Shown: one piece after another, positions 36,552 through 46,149 of the stretch
How the letters are laid out: each line of letters starts with the position of its first letter
Numbering within the stretch: the first letter of the stretch is position 1
NCBI GenBank assembly: GCA_964411505.1
Contig: CAYPLH010000023.1
Coordinates: 1-56,902 of the forward strand
Source of the DNA: CAYPLH01 sp964411505
Lineage (GTDB): Bacteria > Bacillota > Clostridia > CAYPLH01 > DUMO01
Reading direction: 5' to 3'
DNA: 56,902 nucleotides
Program-made: the position numbers and the translations under genes
Notes under the pieces: model-generated
Database searches by the model: none
What the model was told of the DNA's origin: nothing
The model's input: the letters and a program-made list of their open reading frames with translations, nothing else

Positions 36552-38147
36552 TTATTTTGCATATTCAACAGATCTGGTTTCACGAATAACATTTACTTTT
36601 ATTTGACCTGGATAATCCAGCTCATTTTCTATCTTTTTAACAATATTACGTGACATAAGAACAATGTCGTCATCTGTAACTTCCTCAGGCTTAACAACAA
36701 TTCTGACTTCTCGACCTGCCTGAATAGCAAAAGATTTTTCAACCCCTGTAAAAGAATTTGCAATTTCTTCAAGTTTTTCAAGTCGCTTGATGTAGGATTC
36801 AAGAGTTTCTCTCCTTGCCCCAGGTCTTGCAGCTGATATGCTATCAGCTGCCTGAACAAGTACTCCAATGATTGATGTAGTTTCAATATCTCCATGATGA
36901 GAAAGTATTGCGTTTACAATCAGTGGACTTTCCTTGTATCTTTTAGCAAGATCCGCCCCAATTGTAACATGGGAACCTTCAACTTCATGGTCTACCGCTT
37001 TTCCAATATCATGTAGTAAACCTGCTCTTTTAGCCATTGTTACATCTTCGTCAAGTTCTGCAGCAATCAAACCTGCTAGATGAGCAACTTCAATTGAATG
37101 ATTCAGAACACTTTGACCGTAACTTGTCCTATATTTGAGTTTGCCAAGCAGTTTGATAAGCTCAGGATGCAAACCATGTACACCGGTTTCAAAGGTTGCA
37201 TTATCACCTTCCATTCTAATGGTGTTCTCAACCTCTTTCTTAGCTTTTTCAACCATCTCTTCAATTCTAGCAGGGTGGATTCTCCCGTCTATTATAAGCT
37301 TTTCCAGAGTAATTCTTGCAATCTCTCGCCTTATAGGATCAAAACCTGATAAAATCACTGCTTCAGGAGTATCGTCAATTATCAGATCGATTCCGGTTAA
37401 GGTTTCTAAGGTTCTTATATTCCGACCCTCACGTCCAATAATCCTACCCTTCATCTCATCATTAGGAAGCGGAACAACTGAGACAGTTATTTCTGATGCA
37501 TGATCCGCTGAACATTTTTGAATTGCACACGATATAATTTCTTTTGCTTTTATATCTGCTTCATCCTTGGCTTTTGCCTCGATTTCCTTTATGAGTATGG
37601 CAGTTTCATGTTTTACTTCACTTTCAACATTCTTTAAGAGACATTCTTTAGCTTCATCTACAGAAAGTCCGGAAATTCTCTCTAGCTCATATATTCGTTT
37701 TCTTTGGAGCTCTTTCATTTCATCCTGTAATACTTGAATCTCTTTTGTTTTTTTGCTTAATTGCTCTTCCTTCTTTTCAAAAGATTCCATTTTTCTGTCA
37801 AGGGTTTCTTCCTTTTGAACCAGTCTTCTTTCTTGACGTTGAATTTCAACTCGTCTATTCTTGATTTCCCTTTCTAGCTCATTTCTGCTTTTATGGATTT
37901 CCTCTTTCGCCTGCAGAAGTACTTCTCTTTTCTTATTCTCTCCTAATTTTAGCGCTTCACTTACAATTTTCTTAGCTTCCTCTTCTGCACTGCCAATTTC
38001 AGCTTCAGCCACCTTTTTTCTATGTTCAATGCCTTTACGCATTCCAACTGAATAAAAAGTGATGGAGGCACCTACGGCAATTATTAAGCCAACAATGCCT
38101 ACTGTTGCTATTATTATAAAATCATCCGGAATAACACTCACCTCCAT
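36552..38147 (-). CDS. rny: Ribonuclease Y
   Basis: A membrane-anchored endoribonuclease that starts mRNA decay, 531 residues in the longest frame. One N-terminal helix (IIIATVGIVGLIIAVGASI), a long coiled coil (about 40-200), KH domain (MKGRIIGREGRNIRTLE) and HD domain (AGLLHDIGKAVDHEVEGSHV). The annotated ATG at 38147 has no upstream ribosome site; instead its own bases ATGGAGGTGAG form a near-perfect Shine-Dalgarno, suggesting the true start may be an ATT at 38132. It is followed by a strong terminator and then ymdB. Confidence 0.95.
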   Translation of the reverse strand: MEVSVIPDDFIIIATVGIVGLIIAVGASITFYSVGMRKGIEHRKKVAEAEIGSAEEEAKKIVSEALKLGENKKREVLLQAKEEIHKSRNELEREIKNRRVEIQRQERRLVQKEETLDRKMESFEKKEEQLSKKTKEIQVLQDEMKELQRKRIYELERISGLSVDEAKECLLKNVESEVKHETAILIKEIEAKAKDEADIKAKEIISCAIQKCSADHASEITVSVVPLPNDEMKGRIIGREGRNIRTLETLTGIDLIIDDTPEAVILSGFDPIRREIARITLEKLIIDGRIHPARIEEMVEKAKKEVENTIRMEGDNATFETGVHGLHPELIKLLGKLKYRTSYGQSVLNHSIEVAHLAGLIAAELDEDVTMAKRAGLLHDIGKAVDHEVEGSHVTIGADLAKRYKESPLIVNAILSHHGDIETTSIIGVLVQAADSISAARPGARRETLESYIKRLEKLEEIANSFTGVEKSFAIQAGREVRIVVKPEEVTDDDIVLMSRNIVKKIENELDYPGQIKVNVIRETRSVEYAK

Positions 38148-38803
38148 ATTAAGTTTTCAATGACCAGTATTGTTTGACTTTATAGCGATCATCTTATTCA
38201 TTATTAACAGCTTGCGGTTTGCCAAATATTTTTAATTACCGGAAGCAAAACTAATTATACGCTTTTAGCAGTCTTTAAGGTTGTTTAATAAAAGATTGCA
38301 TACATAGCATAGCTTAATTTTAATCTTTTTTAAAATTAGTGTCAAGAACTAATAATAACAACCGTCCAAATTTTTCTATATTTGCTGATTACACAACTTA
38401 GAATGGTGGGAAATACACAAGAGTTCAAAAATAGATATATATATTAATGATTTGGAAAGAAAGATAACCTTAAACTTTTTATACCTATTTTGTGATAAAA
38501 TCATTTTTAGAGCATGTCTATTCAGAGGTAGCTTTTCTTTCATGAAGAATCATCTCAAATACTGCAATACAGCTTCAGCAATGAAAACAATCAATTTAAA
38601 ATGCCTTCTCGTTAAGTAATTCCGTGAACTCACTTGCGTTCAAACAGCACGGACATTACTAAACTCTAAGGCATTTTAAATTGTGTTTTCCTAAGCCTCG
38701 CTGTAACTAGCTGTATTAGAGATGATTCTTCAATTAATATGTTTGAGCTACCTCTGAATAGACACTTTAGAGCCTCTTTGATAGAGCTTTATTCACTTAA
38801 AAA
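38148..38803. other. Intergenic region holding a hairpin repeat
   Basis: No gene. About 360 bp of AT-rich upstream sequence for rny, then the nested inverted-repeat element at 38515-38765. Confidence 0.6.
38515..38765. repeat. Hairpin (MITE-like) repeat, copy 1 with outer inverted repeat
   Basis: Outer arms TGTCTATTCAGAGGTAGCT (38515-38533) and its exact complement (38747-38765) frame a 188-bp inner unit (38544-38731). The inner unit has imperfect terminal repeats GAAGAATCATCTC and nested arms AATTTAAAATGCCTT/AAGGCATTTTAAATT, so almost the whole unit can fold on itself. An inverted copy is at 49200-49385. Confidence 0.85.
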
Positions 38804-39268
38804 TTAATCAACTTCCTTTACATTGGGTGGAATTATTTCATGAATTATATCATTTTCTTTTGAGTAATCAAGTGAATCAATATAATTAGAACGTGTGTGC
38901 GAATCAACATAATTAGATTTTTTGCGGGTTTTTAAGCTGTTCTTATTACTGTTGTAGTTTATACCCCCAGGTTTGATTAAGCTGTAATACAGACCCTTTT
39001 GTTTCATATTAGATATCATTATTAGATAGTCGCTTATCAGAAATAAGGAAGGAAGAATAATTCCGAGGGTTAAGTAACCTAACTCAAGTAGATTTGAGTG
39101 GTATATACTTATATTATGTGAAAAACACAGTATAGCAATAGTCAGAATAAAAGTTTGTCCACAAATAACAAGAAGTGTTATAAGGGTTTTTCTTTTTATA
39201 TAACGTAATGTCATATAAAACAAAAACAATATCATAAGTAGAATTATAAAACCAATAATTAGTGACAA
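38804..39268 (-). CDS. Small membrane protein, function unknown
   Basis: A 154-residue protein with three hydrophobic segments in the first 95 residues (SLIIGFIILLMILFLFYMTL, TLLVICGQTFILTIAILCF, LGYLTLGIILPSLFLISDYL) and a polar, Asn/Ser/Lys-rich C-terminal tail. I do not recognise a family. It starts with TTG, preceded by GGAGAG, and lies 99 bp downstream of ftsK on the same strand, so it may be expressed with it. Confidence 0.6.
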   Translation of the reverse strand: MSLIIGFIILLMILFLFYMTLRYIKRKTLITLLVICGQTFILTIAILCFSHNISIYHSNLLELGYLTLGIILPSLFLISDYLIMISNMKQKGLYYSLIKPGGINYNSNKNSLKTRKKSNYVDSHTRSNYIDSLDYSKENDIIHEIIPPNVKEVD

Positions 39269-39367
39269 TGCACTCTCCTCGATCCTATTTTATATTTAAT
39301 AAACGCCCCAAGATCCAGCATCGTAAGGCTGAAACGCACTAAATGATACTCGTTTTAAAGTAATTGT

Positions 39368-41680
39368 TCAATCGTTTTTTTGCACACTCATCTCCTGTAA
39401 TTGTTGTTTTGTAATTAGTACCTGTCGTGGCTTACTGCCTTCAAATCCTCCAACAATGCCTCTATCATGCATCTGATCAACAATTCTTGCGGCTCTTGCG
39501 TAACCTACCCTAAATCGTCTTTGAACCATTGATACTGATGCCTGACCTGCATCAACAACCATTTCAATTACTTCAGGTAGAAGTTCGTCAGCATCTACAG
39601 AGCTTTCTGGTGTCTTTTGATTTTCAGCTTCAATTTCCTCTAAAATATCAATATCATATTCAGTTACAGCCTGTTCTTTGACAAATTGAATCACTTTTTC
39701 AATTTCCTCATCTACAATCAATGCCCCCTGTAGTCTTACAGGTTTAGATTTTCCTGATGGATAGAATAACATATCGCCTTTACCAAGCAGTTTTTCCGCT
39801 CCCGACATATCTAAAATAGTTCGTGAATCGACCTGTGATGCTACAGCAAAAGCAATCCTTGATGGAATATTTGCTTTAATAACACCTGTTATCACATCTA
39901 CAGAAGGTCTTTGTGTTGCAATAACAAGGTGCATGCCTGCAGCTCTTGCCATTTGCGCAAGCCTGCAAATGGCATCTTCTACATCATTTGGAGCAGCCAT
40001 CATTAAATCTGCTAACTCATCAATAACTATTACTATTTGTGGTATCAACTGCTGCCCATTCTTTGACATTAGGTTGTTGTACCCGTTAATGTCCTTAACA
40101 CCTTCGTTCGCAAATAGCTTATACCTGTCAACCATTTCCTGAACAGCCCAATTTAGAGCACCTGCTGCCTTTTTAGGGTCGGTTACAACAGGTATCAAAA
40201 GGTGTGGTATACCATTATAGACTCCTAGCTCAACAACCTTTGGATCAATTAAAAGCAGCTTAACTTCATCAGGTGCACATTTGTAAAGTAAGCTAATGAT
40301 TAGGTTATTTATACATACACTTTTTCCTGCCCCTGTTTGACCAGCTATGAGAAGATGAGGCATTTTTGCTATATCTGCTATAATGCATTCTCCTGAAACA
40401 TCCTTTCCAAGCGCAAAAGACAACTTGGAATGAGTTTTTAAAAATTCCTTAGATTCAATAACTTCTCTTAAATAAACAGGAGAATTTTCCTTGTTTGGTA
40501 CTTCAATCCCAATTGCTGCCTTTCCGGGTATAGGTGCTTCAATTCTGACGCCCATTGAAGCAAGATTTAAGGAAATATCATCAGAAAGATTGACAATTTT
40601 ACTCACCTTAACTCCTGGACTAGGCTGTAGTTCATACCGTGTAATAGTTGGACCACGACTTATATTTATTACTTTTGCATTAACGCCAAAACTGGTTAGT
40701 GTATCCTCAAGTTTTTTTGCACCTTCTAACGCCTTGTTTTTGATAGCATTTACATCTGTATCCGTTTGCTCAGGAAAATTAAGAAGAGCAAATGGCGGAA
40801 ATTTATATCCCGGATGGCTGCTAAGGTCTACCTTTATTTCTTGCGGTGTAGGCTTTTTATCTTTTTTAACAGGATTAGCTCCTGGCTTGATATCCTTCAT
40901 AAAAAACTTTATTGGCTCGTTTTCGTCCCCTGTGAGTTCACTGTTACCCTCAAATCCCGTAAGACCATCCGCATTATTTTGAGAACCACTTTTTTCATCT
41001 AAATTAATGAGATTAGCCTTTTTGCGAGTAGATGTAGGAGGTTTTATTTCCTTTACTTCTTCATTGATGTCAATCCTCTTTAGTTTGTTTATTAATCTAC
41101 CAATAAAACTTGATAACTTTCTTTTAATAGATACAAATACTTTGACTATAGAGATATCTAAAAGCAATATAATATCTATTATTGCAACCGTAAAAAGTAT
41201 AATAATTGTTCCGGTAACATAAAACATTTTTAAAAGTGGAAATACAAGTATACCACCTAATACTCCACCATTAAGCAAGCTATTGCCATATTCATATAAT
41301 AAAGACATAAGGTTAAAAAAGGTTCTGTTTTCATAAAGCTCATAATTGCTATTCCAGTGGTTCACATGTAAAACACAGGATATTAAAAGCAGCAATATGG
41401 AAACACAGATTATCCTTCTATTCAGAAGATTATAATTTTTCTTAAAAATTACAAAAATTGCATAGACAATTATGAAAGAAGGAATCAGAAAGGCAGGAAT
41501 CCCCATTAATCCTAAAAAAAATCTTTTGAAGAATATGCCAAAAACACCTATAGAGCTTTCACGAAAAAAACTTAAAGCAAATAGAATTCCCAACCCAAGA
41601 AGCAGTATTCCAATTATTTCATTTTCATATTCAAACAATATTTTAGTATCTTTTTTCTTTTGTATTTTTTTAGACCTCAC
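39368..41680 (-). CDS. ftsK: DNA translocase FtsK/SpoIIIE
   Basis: A 770-residue DNA pump. Four or five N-terminal helices (to about 190), an acidic/basic linker, the alpha domain (FPPFALLNFPEQ), the RecA-like motor with Walker A AGQTGAGKS and DELADLMM, and a C-terminal winged-helix gamma domain (VSMVQRRFRVGYARAARIVDQM) that reads KOPS/SRS sequences. It moves chromosomes through the division or sporulation septum. GTG start. In Bacillus this SpoIIIE locus is likewise next to tepA and ylzJ. Confidence 0.95.
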   Translation of the reverse strand: MRSKKIQKKKDTKILFEYENEIIGILLLGLGILFALSFFRESSIGVFGIFFKRFFLGLMGIPAFLIPSFIIVYAIFVIFKKNYNLLNRRIICVSILLLLISCVLHVNHWNSNYELYENRTFFNLMSLLYEYGNSLLNGGVLGGILVFPLLKMFYVTGTIIILFTVAIIDIILLLDISIVKVFVSIKRKLSSFIGRLINKLKRIDINEEVKEIKPPTSTRKKANLINLDEKSGSQNNADGLTGFEGNSELTGDENEPIKFFMKDIKPGANPVKKDKKPTPQEIKVDLSSHPGYKFPPFALLNFPEQTDTDVNAIKNKALEGAKKLEDTLTSFGVNAKVINISRGPTITRYELQPSPGVKVSKIVNLSDDISLNLASMGVRIEAPIPGKAAIGIEVPNKENSPVYLREVIESKEFLKTHSKLSFALGKDVSGECIIADIAKMPHLLIAGQTGAGKSVCINNLIISLLYKCAPDEVKLLLIDPKVVELGVYNGIPHLLIPVVTDPKKAAGALNWAVQEMVDRYKLFANEGVKDINGYNNLMSKNGQQLIPQIVIVIDELADLMMAAPNDVEDAICRLAQMARAAGMHLVIATQRPSVDVITGVIKANIPSRIAFAVASQVDSRTILDMSGAEKLLGKGDMLFYPSGKSKPVRLQGALIVDEEIEKVIQFVKEQAVTEYDIDILEEIEAENQKTPESSVDADELLPEVIEMVVDAGQASVSMVQRRFRVGYARAARIVDQMHDRGIVGGFEGSKPRQVLITKQQLQEMSVQKND

Positions 41681-41803
41681 TGGTGCACCCCCACAGAAAA
41701 CAACAGTTAACCTACTACTTATGGAGCTTATTATATCATGTTGTTAATTTTTTTTCCACTCTTAGCAAAATGATCATTTAAAATAACAGTCTTCGGTCTT
41801 CTT

Positions 41804-41884
41804 GCTGTTCATGCAGGGTCTTAAGCAAACTAATAAATAAACACTCATCTTTAATGCAACTTGTTGCAGCAAAGCTTATTGAAA
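41804..41884. repeat. Partial copy of the hairpin repeat and its flank
   Basis: The segment from GCTGTTCATGCAGGGTCTTA to GCAGCAAAGCTTATTGAAA matches the flank and first part of the repeat at 49165-49235 with roughly 70% identity by eye. The central and right parts of the repeat are missing. Confidence 0.55.
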
Positions 41885-41893
41885 TGCAGTTGT

Positions 41894-42124
41894 TTAATTA
41901 TCAAATATAATTTCGTTACCGTTTATTATACTACCTGGATTAAAGCTCGGATTTAAAAATGATTTTAGTGATGTACTCAAAAGCCTGTTAATAACGAACT
42001 GATTATTCGAAAGTGGCATAACCTCAAGCCTCTCACCTCTAAAAATGACTTCAATAAAACTAGCACCGCTATTATCCTGGTTGTTAAAAATAATTTCAGC
42101 TGGAACAATTGAGTGAATTATCAT
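41894..42124 (-). CDS. ylzJ: YlzJ-like small protein
   Basis: A 76-residue protein (MIIHSIVPAEIIFNNQD... GERLEVMPLSNNQFVINRLLSTSLKSFLNP) of the YlzJ family found beside tepA and ftsK in spore formers. Its role is unknown. The ATG overlaps the tepA stop by four bases, implying translational coupling. Confidence 0.85.
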   Translation of the reverse strand: MIIHSIVPAEIIFNNQDNSGASFIEVIFRGERLEVMPLSNNQFVINRLLSTSLKSFLNPSFNPGSIINGNEIIFDN

Positions 42125-42942
42125 TGAACATTATCTCCCTTATTTTTTTTATCCATATTCATATAATGCGAATTAGTGCAACTTTTCTTAAATGCTTGAA
42201 TATATCCATAAAGCTTTTCAAGTGCACTTGAAAGACCTCCAACATCATCAATTATTCCATTACTGACAGCTTCTTCCCCAAAAAGAACTGTACCTACATC
42301 ATTAGCCAGCTCACCAGTTTTTAACATGAGACTTCTAAATTTTTCAACTGAAATATTTGAATTTCTTGAAACAAACTGAACTACTCTTTCTTGCATCTTA
42401 TCAAAATACTCATATGTTTGTGGAACTCCAATCACAAAACCTGTGAGCCTTATGGGATGAATTGTCATTGTAGCAGAAGGTGCTATATATGAATGCATAG
42501 TGGAGACCGCTAACGGAACTCCTATACTATGACCCCCACCAAGGATAAGTGATACAGTTGGTTTTGACATACTTGCAATCATTTCCGCAATAGCAAGTCC
42601 TGCTTCTACATCCCCTCCTACTGTATTTAACACTAGCAGAAGTCCATCTATCTCCTTATTTTCTTCTATTGCGACTAATTGAGGAATTATATGTTCATAC
42701 TTCGTAGTTTTGTTTTGTGGTGGTAGTATTATATGTCCTTCTATCTGACCTATAATTGTAAGGCAATGTATATTACCTCTGGGATTTGATATTTCAGTTT
42801 TTCCCAATTCAATTAAATCCTTAGTCTGATCTTTATTTTCAATCTTTTCTACTTCTTCAGATGAAGAGTCGCCAAAAGTTACTTTATTTTCCTCGGCCAA
42901 TTTATCACTTCCTGTGTTGTATTTTGAGTTTCCTTTTTTCAC
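42121..42942 (-). CDS. tepA: TepA-type ClpP-fold peptidase
   Basis: A 273-residue ClpP-superfamily protein (TepA/YmfB) thought to help degrade signal peptides or translocated proteins. LLVLNTVGGDVEAGLAIAEMI, the serine region GGGHSIGVPLAVS and TMTIHPIRLTGFVIG are present. The first 50 residues are polar and not conserved; the GTG at 42942 has no clear ribosome site, while a TTG at 42900 is preceded by AGGAAG, so the true start may be 14 codons later. Confidence 0.88.
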   Translation of the reverse strand: MKKGNSKYNTGSDKLAEENKVTFGDSSSEEVEKIENKDQTKDLIELGKTEISNPRGNIHCLTIIGQIEGHIILPPQNKTTKYEHIIPQLVAIEENKEIDGLLLVLNTVGGDVEAGLAIAEMIASMSKPTVSLILGGGHSIGVPLAVSTMHSYIAPSATMTIHPIRLTGFVIGVPQTYEYFDKMQERVVQFVSRNSNISVEKFRSLMLKTGELANDVGTVLFGEEAVSNGIIDDVGGLSSALEKLYGYIQAFKKSCTNSHYMNMDKKNKGDNVQ

Positions 42943-42999
42943 TGTATTAGTAGTATGACAAAAATTAAAAGTTTTATTTTTAATAAAAAAAGTCTACAA

Positions 43000-43031
43000 A
43001 AAAGGCTGGAAAGTATACTTTCCTAGACAAC
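43000..43031 (-). repeat. Terminator-linked palindrome, copy 3
   Basis: Right half TACTTTCCTAGACAAC (43016-43031) is conserved apart from the last base; the left half keeps only GGAAAGTA. On the minus strand it follows the T-run of the dpaB terminator. Confidence 0.8.
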
Positions 43032-43036
43032 AAAAT

Positions 43037-43062
43037 ATTGCACACCTTTTAAGGTGTGCAAT
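43037..43062 (-). terminator. Terminator of dpaB
   Basis: Perfect inverted repeat with 12-base arms (ATTGCACACCTT and complement), 22 bp after the dpaB stop, followed on the minus strand by ATTTTG. Confidence 0.8.
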
Positions 43063-43083
43063 TTAAAAAAAATTATTAATAAG

Positions 43084-43662
43084 TTACACAAGTAATGGCT
43101 CAATTTGCTTTCCTTCCATTGCTGCCAATATCGTAGGTATAATTCTGGTATAGTCGGCGACAAGAGAAGTCTGCTTATTTAATGGGTCATCTTGCCCGAA
43201 AGGTACCATATAAACATTTTTCCTATTTAGTACAACTCCAATATTTTCAGCATTAGCTGACAGACCATCATTTGTTGATATAGCAAGCACTATAGGTTTT
43301 TGATTCCTTAGTTGAGCTTTACATGCCATAGTTACTGTAGAATCTGTTATCCCGTTTGCAATTTTTGCTAGTGTATTACCTGTGCAAGGCGCAACAATAA
43401 CAACGTCAAACAATGATTTTGGTCCGATAGGTTCAGCATCTACTATTGATGCAATTAATTTCTTTTCAGTAATTGACTTAAGTTTCATCTTAAAGTCTGC
43501 TGAGGTTCCAAATCTCGTGTCAGTCGAATCAACTTTCTCGGATATTACGGGAAACACTTCAGCTCCTTCATCAATCATTTGCTGTATTATGGGTAAAATT
43601 TCACTGAATGTACAGAATGAGCCTGTAATAGCAAAACCGATTTTTATATTTTTCAAACGCAT
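43084..43662 (-). CDS. dpaB: Dipicolinate synthase subunit B
   Basis: A 192-residue flavoprotein-like subunit (KIGFAITGSFCTFSEILPIIQQM, VVIVAPCTGNTLAKIANGITDS) of the enzyme that makes dipicolinic acid in the mother cell late in sporulation. It follows dpaA by two bases. Expression in Bacillus is sigma-K dependent. Both subunits are intact here, unlike cotJC. Confidence 0.95.
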   Translation of the reverse strand: MRLKNIKIGFAITGSFCTFSEILPIIQQMIDEGAEVFPVISEKVDSTDTRFGTSADFKMKLKSITEKKLIASIVDAEPIGPKSLFDVVIVAPCTGNTLAKIANGITDSTVTMACKAQLRNQKPIVLAISTNDGLSANAENIGVVLNRKNVYMVPFGQDDPLNKQTSLVADYTRIIPTILAAMEGKQIEPLLV

Positions 43663-43664
43663 TT

Positions 43665-44537
43665 TTATACCCCCAATTCATTAATTATATTGTAACAAGT
43701 ATTTTTTATAACCTTTGCAGCAGTTATAGGGGCTACTTTTCCAGGAAGTGAAAGTGCCCATATTGTATTTAAACCAAGTTCTCTTGCTTTTTCGAAATTA
43801 ACACCTCCAGGTTTTGATGCAAGATCTATTATCAAGGTATCTCTGTCAATTCTGTAAAGCAAATCATAGTTTAATACTACGTGGGGAATTGTATTAAAAA
43901 TAACGTTCATACTAGGCAGGTAATCTTCTAGATTTTCCAAAGGAACTGGTTTATAGCCATAACTTTCGATCCACGCAAGGTCTGAATAATTTCTTGCCTC
44001 CACGTATGTATTTGCGCCTATACCTTGGAGCATCCTTGCCAAGGTCTTGCCTATTCTACCAAAACCAAGTATCAGTGCGTTACAAGCATGGAGTGTAATA
44101 GGCATTTCTTCGATAGCTATTTTTATTGCTCCTTCAGCTGTAGGTATTGCATTCATCACTGCCATTTCGTCACGTTCCAAAAAATCAATAGTATAAACAT
44201 TGTATACCTTAGCCATATGTGAAATTTTCTCGCTAATTCGCCCTGCTATCAGCAATTGGTTTTTTGAAATATTTCGGAATATATCATTGATTAATATGGA
44301 TCTTGAGCAAAATGGAGCATTTAGCATTTCATTATCATTTGAAAAAGGTATGGGACCAATTATAATGTCTGTTCCTTCAATAGCTTCAAAAATGCTGTCT
44401 GCTTCTTCTGTTCCAAGCTCAAATCCAGCATTGTCAAATCCATATATATTAACCTCGTTATTTTCATCAACTAATAAATTGGCTAATTTTATGTTTCTCA
44501 AATCACCACCAATTATAGAGAATTTTTTTTTATGCAT
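43665..44537 (-). CDS. dpaA: Dipicolinate synthase subunit A
   Basis: About 290 residues. The N-terminal dipicolinate synthase domain (FSIIGGDLRNIKLANLLVDEN) precedes a Rossmann NAD(P)-binding domain with ALILGFGRIGKTLARMLQGIG at about residue 150. It acts with DpaB to convert dihydrodipicolinate-pathway intermediate to dipicolinate. The start at 44537 has GGAGG nine bases upstream; a longer in-frame start at 44552 lies before that site. Confidence 0.95.
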   Translation of the reverse strand: MHKKKFSIIGGDLRNIKLANLLVDENNEVNIYGFDNAGFELGTEEADSIFEAIEGTDIIIGPIPFSNDNEMLNAPFCSRSILINDIFRNISKNQLLIAGRISEKISHMAKVYNVYTIDFLERDEMAVMNAIPTAEGAIKIAIEEMPITLHACNALILGFGRIGKTLARMLQGIGANTYVEARNYSDLAWIESYGYKPVPLENLEDYLPSMNVIFNTIPHVVLNYDLLYRIDRDTLIIDLASKPGGVNFEKARELGLNTIWALSLPGKVAPITAAKVIKNTCYNIINELGV

Positions 44538-44735
44538 AGTATTTACCTCCATAGAATTTAATATTTAAGCAGCCAATTACTACATATTATGTATCTCTAT
44601 AATTAAGGTGCTTGTTTAAATTCTATTGGAGGTTATTAAAAAACCACAAGATTGTCCTGCAAAAACAAAATGTGGATATTGCAAGATATGAGGACTAGTT
44701 CCTTGAGAATCTAAATAGATATTCTATAAGAAGAA

Positions 44736-45989
44736 TCATAATATTTTACTTATTTTAAAATCAGAGGGAATGGTTCCTACCGCTGAAAAACTTATATTAT
44801 TAAGATTAAAAACCATATTTATAATCTCATTTATATCACTCAAACTAATACTATTAATTTTTGAAAGCACTTCAGTAGTTGTCTTAATTCTACCAAGTAG
44901 CAATTCTGACTTGCCAATACTGTTCATTCGACTACTGGTACTTTCCAATCCTAGTATAAAACTACCTTTTAACTGTTCTTTTGACTTTTCAAGCTCATCC
45001 TTGGTGATACCTTTGGAAATAATTTTTCTTATTTCCTCAATAATCAGATACAAAACCTTTTCAAAATGTTCAGGATTCATTCCTGCATAAATGCAAAATA
45101 ATCCTTCATATTTATACGCTGCGGGATATGAGTAGATTGAGTATACAAGTCCTTTGGTCTCACGAATTTTTTGGAATAGTCTCGAACTCATTCCGCCTCC
45201 GAAAATGTTATTAACAGCAAGGAGCGGATAAAGTCTGTCGTTACCCTGCTCTATACCTTTAAACCCCATACAGGCATGCACTTGTTCTGTATCTTTATGC
45301 TTTACCATACTTCTGGATGTAAACTCTGCTTTATTACTTTTTATAATATGCTCATTTGCACATCCCCATTTACCGAATTCTTTCTCCAAAAGCTTAAGCA
45401 GATTCTTAGAATCAAAATTTCCCGCTATTGAAATAACACTGTTTTGAGGTGTATAATTATCATTTATGTTATTAGCTATCACTTTACGATTAATTTTTCT
45501 TAGTGATTTTGGACTTCCCAATATCGGAAAACCTAGTGAATTATCTGCCCATACTGTTTCGGCAAACAAGTCATGAACAATATCCTCAGGGGAGTCTTCA
45601 TACATTTTTATTTCCTCTAAAATTACACGCTTTTCTATAGTTATATAATTATCTGATATTCTTGAGTTGAAAAATATATCCGCTAATAGCTCAATTGCTA
45701 TATCTGCATGTGTGTCAAGGACTTTAGCATAGAAGCAGGTGCATTCTTTTCCGGTAAAAGCATTGAGCTGTCCTCCAATATTGTCAATGCACTCTGCTAT
45801 CTGTTTCGCAGAACGTTTATATGTACCTTTGAAAAGCATATGTTCAATAAAGTGTGAAACTCCATTATTCTGCAGGGTTTCATTTCTAGACCCTGTGCCA
45901 ACCCAAATCCCTATAGATAGTGACCTAACATAAGGAATTTGCTCACAAACTATTCTTAATCCATTATTTAAAGTAAATTTTTGAAACAT
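44736..45989 (-). CDS. M16 family zinc metallopeptidase
   Basis: A 417-residue pitrilysin/MPP-like protease of the YmxG/MlpA type. The inverted zinc motif HFIEH is at about residue 46, with the distal Glu in the ILEEIKMYEDSPED stretch, and the C-domain RETKGLVYSIYSYPAAYKYEGLF carries the R/Y pair. It lies after pnp as in Bacillus (pnp-ylxY-mlpA). GGAGG precedes the ATG. Role in the cell is uncertain; Bacillus MlpA affects extracellular protease expression. Confidence 0.93.
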   Translation of the reverse strand: MFQKFTLNNGLRIVCEQIPYVRSLSIGIWVGTGSRNETLQNNGVSHFIEHMLFKGTYKRSAKQIAECIDNIGGQLNAFTGKECTCFYAKVLDTHADIAIELLADIFFNSRISDNYITIEKRVILEEIKMYEDSPEDIVHDLFAETVWADNSLGFPILGSPKSLRKINRKVIANNINDNYTPQNSVISIAGNFDSKNLLKLLEKEFGKWGCANEHIIKSNKAEFTSRSMVKHKDTEQVHACMGFKGIEQGNDRLYPLLAVNNIFGGGMSSRLFQKIRETKGLVYSIYSYPAAYKYEGLFCIYAGMNPEHFEKVLYLIIEEIRKIISKGITKDELEKSKEQLKGSFILGLESTSSRMNSIGKSELLLGRIKTTTEVLSKINSISLSDINEIINMVFNLNNISFSAVGTIPSDFKISKIL

Positions 45990-46081
45990 TTAGCCTCCCA
46001 AAAAGTTAGTTTGCATACGAACTCAAATTTATACATCAAATGTATCTTGTTGCAGATTCAATTTAAATCATCAATAAATTA

Positions 46082-46101
46082 CCGGGGCTTTTAAACCCCG
46101 G
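46082..46101 (-). terminator. Terminator-like hairpin after pnp
   Basis: CCGGGG/CCCCGG stem about 50 bp past the pnp stop; AT-rich on the minus-strand 3' side (TAATTTATT) without a pure T-run. Confidence 0.6.
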
Positions 46102-46149
46102 ATTAAAAAGATATTGCTTAAAATGAAGCTATAAGCAAGTTGCTAAGAA

